Source: Pseudomonas sp. TH15
Lineage (GTDB): Bacteria > Pseudomonadota > Gammaproteobacteria > Pseudomonadales > Pseudomonadaceae
DNA: 64,000 nt
Direction: 5' to 3'
NCBI RefSeq assembly: GCF_016651105.1
Contig: NZ_JAEKEL010000001.1
Location: 2,284,001-2,348,000, forward strand
Shown here one piece after another: positions 8,352 through 16,895 of the stretch; the stretch's first letter is position 1, and every line of letters starts with the position of its first letter. The notes below the pieces were generated by a model that saw only the letters and a program-made list of their open reading frames with translations, was not told the DNA's origin and ran no database searches. The position numbers and the translations under genes are program-made.

Positions 8352-9415
8352 TCAGTCGGGATATTTCACATGCATTGCCATAAGATTTGGGCGGTTGAAT
8401 GTGTCGATGGTATCTATTCGGGTACGCATTTGTTTGACTTTGATATTGAATGTGTCGTTTTCCATGTCAATCCAGTAACGTGCGTTTCGACCATTTTTCA
8501 AATCGTGGGAGGCTGTAACGGGATCCAAGTGGCGATAGGGTTCGTGTGCGGGAATCTCGGGCAATGGACGGCTAATATCCATAAAGTTTTGTAAAAAATC
8601 CCACAGTGCGCAGGGTTGCTGTGTAGTATTGTCTGGAGCTATTAAGTCATTAAAATTAATGCCGATGTCACGATAACGATGCGCTAGTGATAATCCATTC
8701 ATTGGCGTGCCTTGGCGATCTGGGCTTGTAATAATGTAAGCATCGAATTCATAGAAAGGAGCTTCTGCCTCTTCTATTTTGCCTTGGGTTTTAAAGTTTT
8801 TGTAATTGAAGATTTTCAACTTGCCGGTACGTCGGTTTAGCTCCCAGAGAGGGCCAGCGGGAGGGCGGAACCAAAATGCTGGAAAGTTGTTAATGACTAT
8901 ATGACCAATCGCCCAGGACGCCAGCGGTACGCCAATAGCCCAAGAATAAAAGCTTAAAATCAACCCGCTGGTAAATTCCCATGCGGTTTCTTCGGATGAA
9001 GACATTACCGTAAAGTGGGTTAATATCAGGATTGGTATTAAGATAATGGTTAGCCATTTTCCTCCTCCTCTTAAGAACAGCCAGAATTGAGATCGGAAAG
9101 GTAATTGAGCATGACGTATAACTTCGTGATCATGTTTGATGTGAAGATCAAAATGTTCTAAAGGGCGAGGAACATAGGTGCCATTCGCTTTTTTTCATTC
9201 TTTTTTCTCTCATGATCCTTCCAGAAGCGCATCGTTTCAGGAGTGGGATCCTCCAATATTCTTATAGGTACGACTTCTTGAGTGTTGCCCCATGGTAATC
9301 GGCAGCCGATAGTTTTATGTAAAAAACTACGGCGTGACGCATCTGCTTGATTGGGGATTTGACGTGAATCGTATGCATTTTGCGCGTAATAAAACTGTTG
9401 TTTGATGCTATACAT
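8352..9415 (-). pseudogene. Immunity-like membrane gene of the intact effector (I1), interrupted by a -1 frameshift at A AAA AAG
   Basis: The ATG at 9413-9415 overlaps the effector stop (TAATG), so this is the natural cognate immunity gene. The first frame runs 85 codons and stops at 9158. Within it, codons GAA AAA AAG (heptamer 9188-9194) allow a -1 slip into a frame open to 8352 that gives a ~354-residue protein: soluble N-terminus, hydrophobic helices near KWLTIILIPILILTHF and GLILSFYSWAIGVPLASW, then a domain with CALWDFLQNFMDISRPLP and RHLDPVTASHD matching paralogue I4. It may be programmed frameshifting, phase variation (8 A would be in frame), a dead gene or a sequencing error. The sequence alone cannot decide. 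Confidence 0.6.
9188..9194 (-). other. A AAA AAG slippery heptamer, in frame for -1 frameshifting
   Basis: On the minus strand the codons are GAA-AAA-AAG, so the heptamer is in the X XXY YYZ phase known from dnaX and many IS elements. After a -1 slip the next codons are GCG AAT GGC ACC, joining the frame of the transmembrane and C-terminal domains. A second in-phase A AAA AAG lies 12 nt upstream, but slipping there hits TGA after one codon. I did not identify a clear stimulatory hairpin or internal Shine-Dalgarno. Confidence 0.5.
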
Positions 9416-12400
9416 TACGTGGCCTTATGAGTCTGTTCATCGGCCCAGAAAGGCCGGTTAGTCTTGTTGAAATCCGCATTGGCAAATTCAGGGCCATATC
9501 GTGTAGAGTCTTTAACGCTTGGTGCTGGGAAATAACGTATTTCTGTCGCACTCTTAAGAGTGAATTGTGCACGAACTGCCCATTCAAAACCAGAATATCT
9601 ATTAGGCACAGACCTACTTTGAGGGGTGTCTAGATAGAGTTCCAAAGTGTCTGCATAAATTCGCTGTGCTTTAAAAGGTGCTGGCGCATTGGATAATGTC
9701 TTTGTTGTGGATATTGGCGCACCTCTAAAATAATTTATTTCAATCTGTCGCATACGGCAATCGGCGTAGATACCGATACTGCCTAAACTTCCCAATAGCC
9801 CTGGCAGCCTGCTGGTCAGGCGAATGACTGTGTTGGAACTACGAACTTCATACGGCAACTCTGCGTTGACGTCGAACTTTGCGTTGGGCTCAAAAAAACT
9901 ATTTGCTGTGTCGACGGAGATATTTATTCCCGCAAGTAGGCCTACTAGCCTATAGAAGGCTTCCTGCGGGTCCTGAAGATGTCCGGCAGCGTTATTGCCT
10001 GAACCAAAAGGGCCATTGGATAGCCAGTCAGCTAAGGGTGTGTTGCTGAGCCAAAGTACTAATCCAGCTCCAGCACCGATTAACAGAAGTGCCAACCAGC
10101 CTAGAGGCGTCAGTCCGAGGACAGGTGTAGCCGTCATTAATCCAGCGGCAACACCCGCCATGGCACCTCCTGCCATGAGCAGATATCCGTACATTGCATC
10201 GTCGTTCCATTGCCATGCATACCAGGCATCGTAAAGGCTCAGCCCTGCAAACAAAGTTCCGGAAAAGGATTGAACCAGCAAACGTGCGGTAACTATTTTC
10301 GTGATTCGCCCAGCGGCCAATTTGCCGAAAAATCTTTCAGCATCTTTGCTTGAAATTTCAAAAAGTGTTTTTCGCGCAGCAGCCAAGGCCGAGTTTGTTC
10401 CTCCGAGTTTTATCGTTAAGGCTTCGAGCGCTATGACGAGATCAACGTACGCGCCGGCAACGCCACTCATAGCCCTGACACGTCCCTTTTCTCGTATATT
10501 TTGCTCGATACCTTGCAACTCCGCATTCACATTCCAAATCTCAATCATCAACACTCCAACGGAAAAGGGGCGTGAATTCAGTATTCGGAAGGCGGCAGCG
10601 TTACTACGAGCACCGTGTTGTTCAACTGCATTTGCCAGCGCGGTATTGGCTTGCATTACTCGGCTGTTGGCTGCACTTGTCGACGCCGCCGATTGCTGGG
10701 CTGCCGTCAACTGCTTGTTCATATTGCTGACCAGTTGCGCAGTGCTGTGATTACGCGGAATTGCAAGTACAAGATGGTCCGCCGTTTCGACACCGGTACC
10801 CGGCATGCGAGTCCTATCAGTACTACCTAGCAATTTGCCGCGGTTATCCAAAAACTCTCCATAGAACGCCTTGGGAACTGACTGGCGTGATGGCAGATCT
10901 TCGAGGCCAAAAAGGTAATAATTCTGCGTCACCTGACCTCTGCGCATGAAATAGGCTGGGCCAAAAGTATTTGGCAACATACTACGCAGTTGCTCCACAC
11001 CTTGGGCGTGCAGTTTTACATTAATCGGACGAGCGCGGGCCGCCAACTGGGCGCGCGTCCGCTCAAGACGATCGTCAAGCCGGGTTTGCTCCGCACGACT
11101 TGTACTTGCTGCTGCGCGCGCTTGACGGAATTCTGTTCGTGGTGGTTCGGTTGCAGCAAATGCGGCATCTACGGCACCTTGCAAGGTGTCATAAATACTC
11201 ATTAATGCGCCGTTGATGTTCTTGCCGCTGGTGATCAAGAAACTGTTGAGACTTGCTCCCGCCAACAGGTTGGCCACGATACTGGCGTCCAGCGTCGTTT
11301 GCTGGGTAGGAGAAGGTGCCGCTTTGTTTTCAAGTTTTGCCAATTCGCAGGGGCGGAAAAGGCCATCACCTTTGTTCTTCAAAGTCTCGGTCGGAACTTC
11401 ATAAGGCTTGCATGCTCGCTCCAAATCACTCTCTGGCCACAGCATAAGGTGCAGCGGCGTTTTCGTAGTGGCTTGAGTAGAGAGCCACTTCTGACCCGGA
11501 GTAGCTTTTGGACTGTAAAAAGTGAAACCGCTTACCGCATCGACGACATCACCGCTTGGGGCTAAGGGGTCAAGTCGCGAAGGCGGTGTGGCAATCGCGG
11601 CAATGGTCTGACTGATGACGAAGAGGGCTGATACATAATCAAAGCCGTCCGTACTCAAGTGATCGGCAAGCGTTTGTTGCGTAATGTCTTGCTGCAGACT
11701 TTCGGTCAGTAAATTCTGAGCACTGTTCATGTGCTGCCAGACCATCGCTCGTTCCAGTACCGCAGTGCATCGATTGATGCTTTGTTTTCCCTTTGCGCTG
11801 ATTTTTTCCAAGCTTGCATGCAATGGATTGGGGCTGCCTTGCAAAGCACGCGGGACAACCAATTGTTGGATGACCAAGGCACTGGCATGGTTTGCTTGCA
11901 TTGCTGCATGACGAGCGCAAACTTGCAAAAGGTTGTGATGGGTCTCGAGACGATTCTTCAGATGGTGCAGTCGATAACGTGGATCCTCCAGGACAACACC
12001 GCAAATTTGCCGTTGTCGTGCGTTGGCGAGGACATCCGTGGCGCTGTCGTGGGCTTGCCAGGGATCGGAGGACTCTTGTTTGTTGTCAGGTGAAACTGTT
12101 GCGGGCATTGACGCTGCCAGCGCATCAGCGACGGCACTCAACTCAAGCAGTTCGGTATGACGTACAGGATCGTTGTCTTCCGAAGTGCCTTTGGCGCAGG
12201 CCTGGAGAAAGGCTTTGGCTTTCTGGCTGGCTGTTACTGGAAATTGCCCGGAGAGGTCGCACAGATAACGGCCCGGATGATCGAGCAACCATTCAAAACC
12301 GGGTTCACGCGCTCGTTGAGGTGCCGCCACTCTGACAGGAAAACATCCGATTTCCATATTGCGCTTGACGACGGTGGCTTGAGTCGCCGCCGTAGTATTG

Positions 12401-13206
12401 GTGTAGTTGTACACGTCAAAATTCGAGAACGCTTCCAGCATGGCGTTTCCATCAGGCTTGCCGGTATACAGATCCTTGAATCCCTTGTTTGAACACGTCA
12501 GGTCCTGAAAGCGTTTGCAGCGCAGACCGCGCAGCTGGTTGTCCTCTTCCAAGCGTTGCAGGCGTATCGCTGGCAGTTGAATTTCAGAAAAACAAATCTG
12601 GAGGCCACCTACTCGTTGATTGTTCCAGCGTGCGGGAATCCAGATATCTTCCAGCGGAGATCCCGTGACTTTGCGCTCTCCGGTTTTGAATGCGTTGCCC
12701 TTGCGGTAGTGAGCAATATCTACGTCATGATAGGTTGTCTTCCCTTCTGTAATTCGAACTTCCAGTTCACGCCACAATTTTTCCTGGTAGAAGATGTAGA
12801 TGAATCCAGCGCGGGCTAGTACAGGCGTGCCGTAATCGTTAGCACTTTTCGATCCTGGAAGCGAAACAAAAGGGAGAACCGGTACGAGCTGATTCCACTG
12901 CGCATCTGCTTCACGTGGAGTCGAGCGAACATCAGCTAGTAGAGGCAAACGGATGGGTTTGCCCTCCGTCGAAGCTATTTCCAGCCAGAGTTTTCGCCTG
13001 TTTTGCCCTGTGCAATCCCATACGTGCAGGGCGCTACTGCAGATTTCTTTTTCCAGTAGTTCCATTTGTGCTTTCTGCACTTTGTCAGCCGCGTCACACA
13101 GTACAACTTTCTGACTTTCAGAATGGTCTTTGCCAATCACTTGCACGATTACTTTTGCAGCTTCGCAAGCCGGGCCAGAGCTCAAGCTCCCAACGATTTT
13201 ACTCAT
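9415..13206 (-). CDS. VasX / BTH_I2691-family T6SS pore-forming effector
   Basis: 1263 residues. ATG at 13206 has AAGGAG 8 nt upstream and overlaps the adaptor stop as ATGA. The N-terminal ~200 residues (LPLLADVRSTPREADAQWNQ, ARAGFIYIFYQEKLWRELEV) resemble the VasX N-terminal region. The middle is helical with coiled-coil-like Ala/Gln/Arg stretches (about 700-860). The C-terminal part has hydrophobic helices near residues 970-995, 1005-1028 and 1032-1052, then a beta-rich tail. VasX proteins are delivered by VgrG with a DUF4123 adaptor and permeabilise the inner membrane. The gene order hcp-vgrG-DUF4123-effector-immunity fits. The family assignment is by recognition, without a search. Confidence 0.82.
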   Translation of the reverse strand: MSKIVGSLSSGPACEAAKVIVQVIGKDHSESQKVVLCDAADKVQKAQMELLEKEICSSALHVWDCTGQNRRKLWLEIASTEGKPIRLPLLADVRSTPREADAQWNQLVPVLPFVSLPGSKSANDYGTPVLARAGFIYIFYQEKLWRELEVRITEGKTTYHDVDIAHYRKGNAFKTGERKVTGSPLEDIWIPARWNNQRVGGLQICFSEIQLPAIRLQRLEEDNQLRGLRCKRFQDLTCSNKGFKDLYTGKPDGNAMLEAFSNFDVYNYTNTTAATQATVVKRNMEIGCFPVRVAAPQRAREPGFEWLLDHPGRYLCDLSGQFPVTASQKAKAFLQACAKGTSEDNDPVRHTELLELSAVADALAASMPATVSPDNKQESSDPWQAHDSATDVLANARQRQICGVVLEDPRYRLHHLKNRLETHHNLLQVCARHAAMQANHASALVIQQLVVPRALQGSPNPLHASLEKISAKGKQSINRCTAVLERAMVWQHMNSAQNLLTESLQQDITQQTLADHLSTDGFDYVSALFVISQTIAAIATPPSRLDPLAPSGDVVDAVSGFTFYSPKATPGQKWLSTQATTKTPLHLMLWPESDLERACKPYEVPTETLKNKGDGLFRPCELAKLENKAAPSPTQQTTLDASIVANLLAGASLNSFLITSGKNINGALMSIYDTLQGAVDAAFAATEPPRTEFRQARAAASTSRAEQTRLDDRLERTRAQLAARARPINVKLHAQGVEQLRSMLPNTFGPAYFMRRGQVTQNYYLFGLEDLPSRQSVPKAFYGEFLDNRGKLLGSTDRTRMPGTGVETADHLVLAIPRNHSTAQLVSNMNKQLTAAQQSAASTSAANSRVMQANTALANAVEQHGARSNAAAFRILNSRPFSVGVLMIEIWNVNAELQGIEQNIREKGRVRAMSGVAGAYVDLVIALEALTIKLGGTNSALAAARKTLFEISSKDAERFFGKLAAGRITKIVTARLLVQSFSGTLFAGLSLYDAWYAWQWNDDAMYGYLLMAGGAMAGVAAGLMTATPVLGLTPLGWLALLLIGAGAGLVLWLSNTPLADWLSNGPFGSGNNAAGHLQDPQEAFYRLVGLLAGINISVDTANSFFEPNAKFDVNAELPYEVRSSNTVIRLTSRLPGLLGSLGSIGIYADCRMRQIEINYFRGAPISTTKTLSNAPAPFKAQRIYADTLELYLDTPQSRSVPNRYSGFEWAVRAQFTLKSATEIRYFPAPSVKDSTRYGPEFANADFNKTNRPFWADEQTHKAT

Positions 13207-13997
13207 GTCAGGGACTCCTTGTCCTTGGAACTGGATTTGAAGAAATGCCTCAAAAGTTCGAGGCGCTCCTCGCTACAGCTTGCCGCGGGAGTTTTCGCTG
13301 GTTCGACAAATGGGTGTTGGGCACGCAGGGACAGATATTCGTTCAGCTCATGAGCCTCTACAAAACCATCCTTCATGCCTTCGTCCAGAAAGCGGCCGGC
13401 ATCAGCCAAGGAGACACCGCTCTGACGTTGCCACCACTGATAAACGAAATGTTCCTTTTGCTGCTGTTGCAGCGCTTGTTCGTGAAGCAAATCAAGATGA
13501 AGCGTTTTTGGTTCGTTCGATTCTTTCCAATCTCCGGCTTGCGCCCTCTGCGCATTGAACCAGCTAAGGTTTCCTTCTGCTAGATCGAACCACGTGCCGC
13601 CATACCAGCTCAACCGCGAGATCGGGCCCATCCAGGTACGTGAGGTTGTTTCGTCCTCGACAGTAAAAAAGTAGCTAGCAGTCGTAGGGTTTGAATAACG
13701 AAGTACACCTCTGCGTTCGGTGTCGAAAAGAACGAACAATATTCGTCGGAGGTGCCCCAGCAGATGCTTATTTTTTGCTTGGCTTTCAATTATCAATCCG
13801 GGCCAAGCGGAGGGCTTCTCACGCATTAGATCAATAACCGTGGTGCTGGCTGGCGGCTCCAGCCAGATAGGACTCTGTTCAGAGTACGCTTGCAGCTCGG
13901 TTGATTCGAACAACAGCGTTGGATTAGGGTCAGGCAAATGTTGATAGAGTTTCTCCAACAAATTGTCCGTGCGCTCCAGCAATACCGAAACTGTCAT
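13203..13997 (-). CDS. DUF4123 T6SS effector adaptor/chaperone
   Basis: 264 residues. I start at ATG 13997, which overlaps the vgrG stop as ATGA and has AGGAG 8 nt upstream; the frame is open to 14030 but the earlier start lacks support. The sequence has the DUF4123 layout: an N-terminal alpha/beta domain with SAWPGLIIESQ and HLRRILFVLFDTERRGVLRYSNP, then FFTVEDETTSRTWMGPI and a helical C-terminus with HFVYQWWQRQ. Such adaptors (Tap/TEC, VasW in Vibrio) load a specific effector onto the VgrG tip. The 4-nt overlaps on both sides indicate coupled translation of vgrG, adaptor and effector. Confidence 0.83.
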   Translation of the reverse strand: MTVSVLLERTDNLLEKLYQHLPDPNPTLLFESTELQAYSEQSPIWLEPPASTTVIDLMREKPSAWPGLIIESQAKNKHLLGHLRRILFVLFDTERRGVLRYSNPTTASYFFTVEDETTSRTWMGPISRLSWYGGTWFDLAEGNLSWFNAQRAQAGDWKESNEPKTLHLDLLHEQALQQQQKEHFVYQWWQRQSGVSLADAGRFLDEGMKDGFVEAHELNEYLSLRAQHPFVEPAKTPAASCSEERLELLRHFFKSSSKDKESLT

Positions 13998-16078
13998 TCT
14001 TGCGCTCCTGTCATTAGGGCTTTTCTGCAAGGGCAGTCAGTCAACGGACACTCCATTGGCGTCCCACCTTTGGGTTTTTGGCACAGTTCAACAATGGGGA
14101 CATTTTCAGCGAGGCGTTGCTGCAGCAGCATGCCTGGCTTATCCGCATCGGCCTGTTTCAACGCCCCCGGCATCAACGGCGCCGCGCCAGTGCCATTCCC
14201 GGGACTGCCGCCGGAGTTCATGTTGATCACCGGCCCGCTCAGGGTGACGCCGCTGCCGTCGATCTTGATGAAGCTGCCGCCGCCCTTGAGGGTCAGTTCA
14301 GCGCCAGCTTCCAGCACCACTTTCATGCCGCTGCTCAGGTGGATTTCCTGACCCGCTTCAATGAATTGCCCGGTACCCACCTTGATGTGTTGGTTAACGC
14401 CCACGGTGAGGTGGTCGTTGGCGCGGGTTTCGACTTTGCGGTCGGCGTAGACGGTGTGGTGTTCTTCGGCCTTGAATTCGCTGTAGCTGTTTTGCTCGAC
14501 AGTGTCGTGGCGTTCGTTGCCGACGCGGATTTTCTGGTCGTGCTCGACGTTTTCGTCCCAGTCGCGCTGGGCGTGCAGGAAGATCTGTTCCTGCCCCTTT
14601 TTATCCTCGATGCGCAGTTCGTTGTAGCCGCCACCACCGGGGGAGCTCAGGGTTTTGAAAGTGCTGCGGGTTTTGTTCGCCGGCAGGTCGTAGGGGACGA
14701 CGTTTTCCTTGTGGTACAGGCAGCCGCTGATCAGCGGCTGGTCGGGGTCGCCTTCCAAAAACGAAACCAGCACTTCCATGCCGATCCGCGGGATGGCGAT
14801 GCCGCCGTAGTGGGCGCCGGCCCAGGCGGAGGAGACGCGCAGCCAGCAACTGGTCTTGTCGTCGGCCTGGCCTTCGCGGTCCCAGTGAAATTGCACTTTG
14901 ACGCGGCCGTACTGGTCGCAGTGGATCTCTTCACCTTTGGGCCCGGTGACGACGGCGCTTTGGCTGCCGAGGATCCGTGGTTTTGGGTGGTTCAGCGGCG
15001 GGCGGTTCGGCACGTCCCACGGGGTCGCCTGGAAACGATTGCGATAGCCTTGATGGAAGTCGTCCTTCAACGCCGTGGTATTGCTGGTGACCGACTCTTC
15101 CAGCACTTGCGGCTGTTTGCCTTCGTGGAGGATTTCGGTCAGCAGCCACAGGTCGTTCCATTTGGCTTTCGGGTGCTCGGTCAGGGCCAGGAAGTGGCCG
15201 CTGACCAGGATCGGCTGATCGCTTCTGCCTTCGGCGAGCTGGAAGTCGCTGCGGTGACGTTCGAGGGCGCGTTTGGCCAGGTGCTTGCCGCGCTCGCGGT
15301 CGATGAAGCGACCGGGGTAGTCGTAGTCTTCGAGGTCGGGCAGGGCGTCGCCACGGTTTTCCGCTTCGAGGGTCAGGCGCGGTTTTTCGAAGTCGTAGTC
15401 GCGGCGGGTGGTGCGGCTGGTGCGGGTTTCCAGGCGCAGGTCGAAGCGCTTGATCACCGGGTTAGTCGCGACCATGCCGGAGTCTTGCTGGTAGGCCACT
15501 GGCGCGAGTTTCGGGAACACCGTCTGGTCATCGCCGAACACCAGTTTGTGGGCCGTGGCGCTGTGCTGGAAGTGGTAGTGAATACCTTCTTCCTCGCACA
15601 GGCGCTGGATGAACTGCAGGTCCGATTCATCGTATTGAACGCAGTAGATGCGCTCGGGATAAATCGCCCCGACTTTGAATTCGTAGGCGTTGCTTTGAAT
15701 GCCGTGCTCTTCGAGGACCATGCCGACGATTTTCGGTACGGTGAGGTTCTGGAAGATGCGTTGGTTGATGCGGTGCGCCAGGTAGGACAGTTGCGGACGC
15801 AGGGTCACCGCGTAGCGGGTCAGGCGTTTGCCGGAATCACCCTGGGCGGCGCGATAGATCTGGCCATGAATGCCGCTGCCGTCAGGCGAGAGCTGCAAAA
15901 AGGCCGGTTTGTGCAGCAGCGTTTCGAGGTCCAGGGACGGCTGTTCACTGACCAGATCCACCTCAAACACAAAAGGCTGGCTGATGGCTTCCCGACCTTG
16001 CAGGGCAAGAACCTGGAGATCGTTATCCAGACCTTCGATAGTCAGGGCAAAGTGAGTCTGATTGGCCGGCGCGAACAT
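13994..16078 (-). CDS. vgrG: Type VI secretion spike protein VgrG (TssI)
   Basis: 694 residues, ATG at 16078 with AAGGA upstream. The N-terminal gp27-like region (FVFEVDLVSEQ, QYDESDLQFIQRLCEEEGI) is followed by the gp5-like OB fold (YGRVKVQFHWDREG, SAWAGAHYGGIAIPRIGMEV, LEGDPDQPLISGCLYH) and the DUF2345 beta-helical repeats. The C-terminus ends in a linker (GGSPGNGTGAAP) and a cysteine-rich tail with four Cys in the last ~35 residues (ELCQK, MECPLTDCPCRK). No toxin domain is fused, so cargo is loaded by the adaptor encoded next. The island holds no baseplate or sheath genes, so the main T6SS cluster must be elsewhere. Confidence 0.92.
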   Translation of the reverse strand: MFAPANQTHFALTIEGLDNDLQVLALQGREAISQPFVFEVDLVSEQPSLDLETLLHKPAFLQLSPDGSGIHGQIYRAAQGDSGKRLTRYAVTLRPQLSYLAHRINQRIFQNLTVPKIVGMVLEEHGIQSNAYEFKVGAIYPERIYCVQYDESDLQFIQRLCEEEGIHYHFQHSATAHKLVFGDDQTVFPKLAPVAYQQDSGMVATNPVIKRFDLRLETRTSRTTRRDYDFEKPRLTLEAENRGDALPDLEDYDYPGRFIDRERGKHLAKRALERHRSDFQLAEGRSDQPILVSGHFLALTEHPKAKWNDLWLLTEILHEGKQPQVLEESVTSNTTALKDDFHQGYRNRFQATPWDVPNRPPLNHPKPRILGSQSAVVTGPKGEEIHCDQYGRVKVQFHWDREGQADDKTSCWLRVSSAWAGAHYGGIAIPRIGMEVLVSFLEGDPDQPLISGCLYHKENVVPYDLPANKTRSTFKTLSSPGGGGYNELRIEDKKGQEQIFLHAQRDWDENVEHDQKIRVGNERHDTVEQNSYSEFKAEEHHTVYADRKVETRANDHLTVGVNQHIKVGTGQFIEAGQEIHLSSGMKVVLEAGAELTLKGGGSFIKIDGSGVTLSGPVINMNSGGSPGNGTGAAPLMPGALKQADADKPGMLLQQRLAENVPIVELCQKPKGGTPMECPLTDCPCRKALMTGAQE

Positions 16079-16159
16079 CCCTTGTTCCTTGTGCAGTGCT
16101 TACTGCGTTCGTCGACACCCGAAAACCAGGTCAACGGACGCGAAATTCTGGGGGAGCGT

Positions 16160-16190
16160 AAACAACATCGACCAGCAGAGCTGGCCGATG
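16160..16190 (-). terminator. Hairpin with T-rich tail between hcp and vgrG (possible attenuator)
   Basis: On the minus strand an 11-bp stem (CATCGGCCAGC, loop TCT, GCTGGTCGATG, one G-U pair) is followed by TTGTTT. It sits 20 bp after the hcp stop. A partial terminator here would make hcp, needed in bulk for the tube, more abundant than vgrG. This is an inference from structure only. Confidence 0.5.
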
Positions 16191-16210
16191 CGTGAAGCGG
16201 TCAGCCGCGA

Positions 16211-16726
16211 TTAAGCGACTGGCTGACGCCAGTCATCGGAACCCGAAGTACCGGATACTTCGTGGGTCCAGGTGATTTTACGGTAGGTGAATTGCACTTC
16301 TTCCAGGTGCGTGAAGTGGGAGTTCGACGGATCCTGGCAGTTGTGCATTTTGTTGTTGATGGCGACGATGATCGCGTCTTCCAGTTTGGTGGTGTAGTAG
16401 TGCTCTTGGGTCCCTTGGGCCGAAGTGCGGTACCACTGGATAACGATTTCGCTCATGCGCTCGCCGGAAGTCAGAGCTGCTTGCAGCAGTGGCGAAGCCT
16501 TGTCGTAGACCTTGGTGATCACCACTGGCTTGTGAACGCGCTGACCGGTTGGTTGGCCGGATTGCGGGTCACGCGGGATGATCACGTCGTGGCTGAAAGC
16601 CTGAACCATGACCTGGTCTTCGTGACCTTCTTGGTAGGTATTGCCAACCGAGTCGGCGGTGAATGCGCCGGCAGTGATCAGACCTTGTTTTTCGCCAGTG
16701 ACGGACATGTACGCTGGTGTAGCCAT
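16211..16726 (-). CDS. hcp: Type VI secretion tube protein Hcp (TssD)
   Basis: 171 residues, ATG at 16726 with AAGGAG upstream. Typical Hcp: MATPAYMSVTGEKQGLITAG at the start, HEDQVMVQAFSHDVIIPRD, the GQRVHKPVVITKVYDKASP loop, and LEEVQFTYRKITWTHE near the end. Hcp hexamers stack into the tube pushed out with VgrG and effectors. It is the first gene of the island; its leader carries a candidate sigma-54 promoter and dyad sites. Confidence 0.93.
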   Translation of the reverse strand: MATPAYMSVTGEKQGLITAGAFTADSVGNTYQEGHEDQVMVQAFSHDVIIPRDPQSGQPTGQRVHKPVVITKVYDKASPLLQAALTSGERMSEIVIQWYRTSAQGTQEHYYTTKLEDAIIVAINNKMHNCQDPSNSHFTHLEEVQFTYRKITWTHEVSGTSGSDDWRQPVA

Positions 16727-16794
16727 GGATGTGCTCCTTGCTAAAAATTTAGGGTGCCCGAGAGGCGAAATCGCCTGGTGGGTGCCTGACTGTT

Positions 16795-16810
16795 ATCAAG
16801 GTCCGTGCCA
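16795..16810 (-). promoter_or_regulatory. Candidate sigma-54 (RpoN) promoter of hcp
   Basis: Minus strand reads TGGCACG-N4-TTGAT: a perfect -24 element and a -12 element that differs from TTGCA/T at the C. It lies about 70 bp upstream of the hcp start codon, with the three dyads upstream at enhancer distance. The start site would be near 16783. Confidence 0.5.
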
Positions 16811-16895
16811 GCTTTTGTGAAGTGCCCGGCAGCCGGGGGTTAAACCGCTCTGGCCTGTGGGTTTGAGGATTTTTGCCAGGCGAATCAGGGCAAAA

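Noticed and set aside
9201..9207. Upstream A AAA AAG as the recoding site in immunity gene I1
   Set aside because: A -1 slip there reads GAA then TGA, so it cannot yield the long protein; only the downstream heptamer works.
14078..16195. Plus-strand open frame of 705 codons opposite vgrG
   Set aside because: Antisense shadow of vgrG. The vgrG protein has all family motifs; this frame has none.
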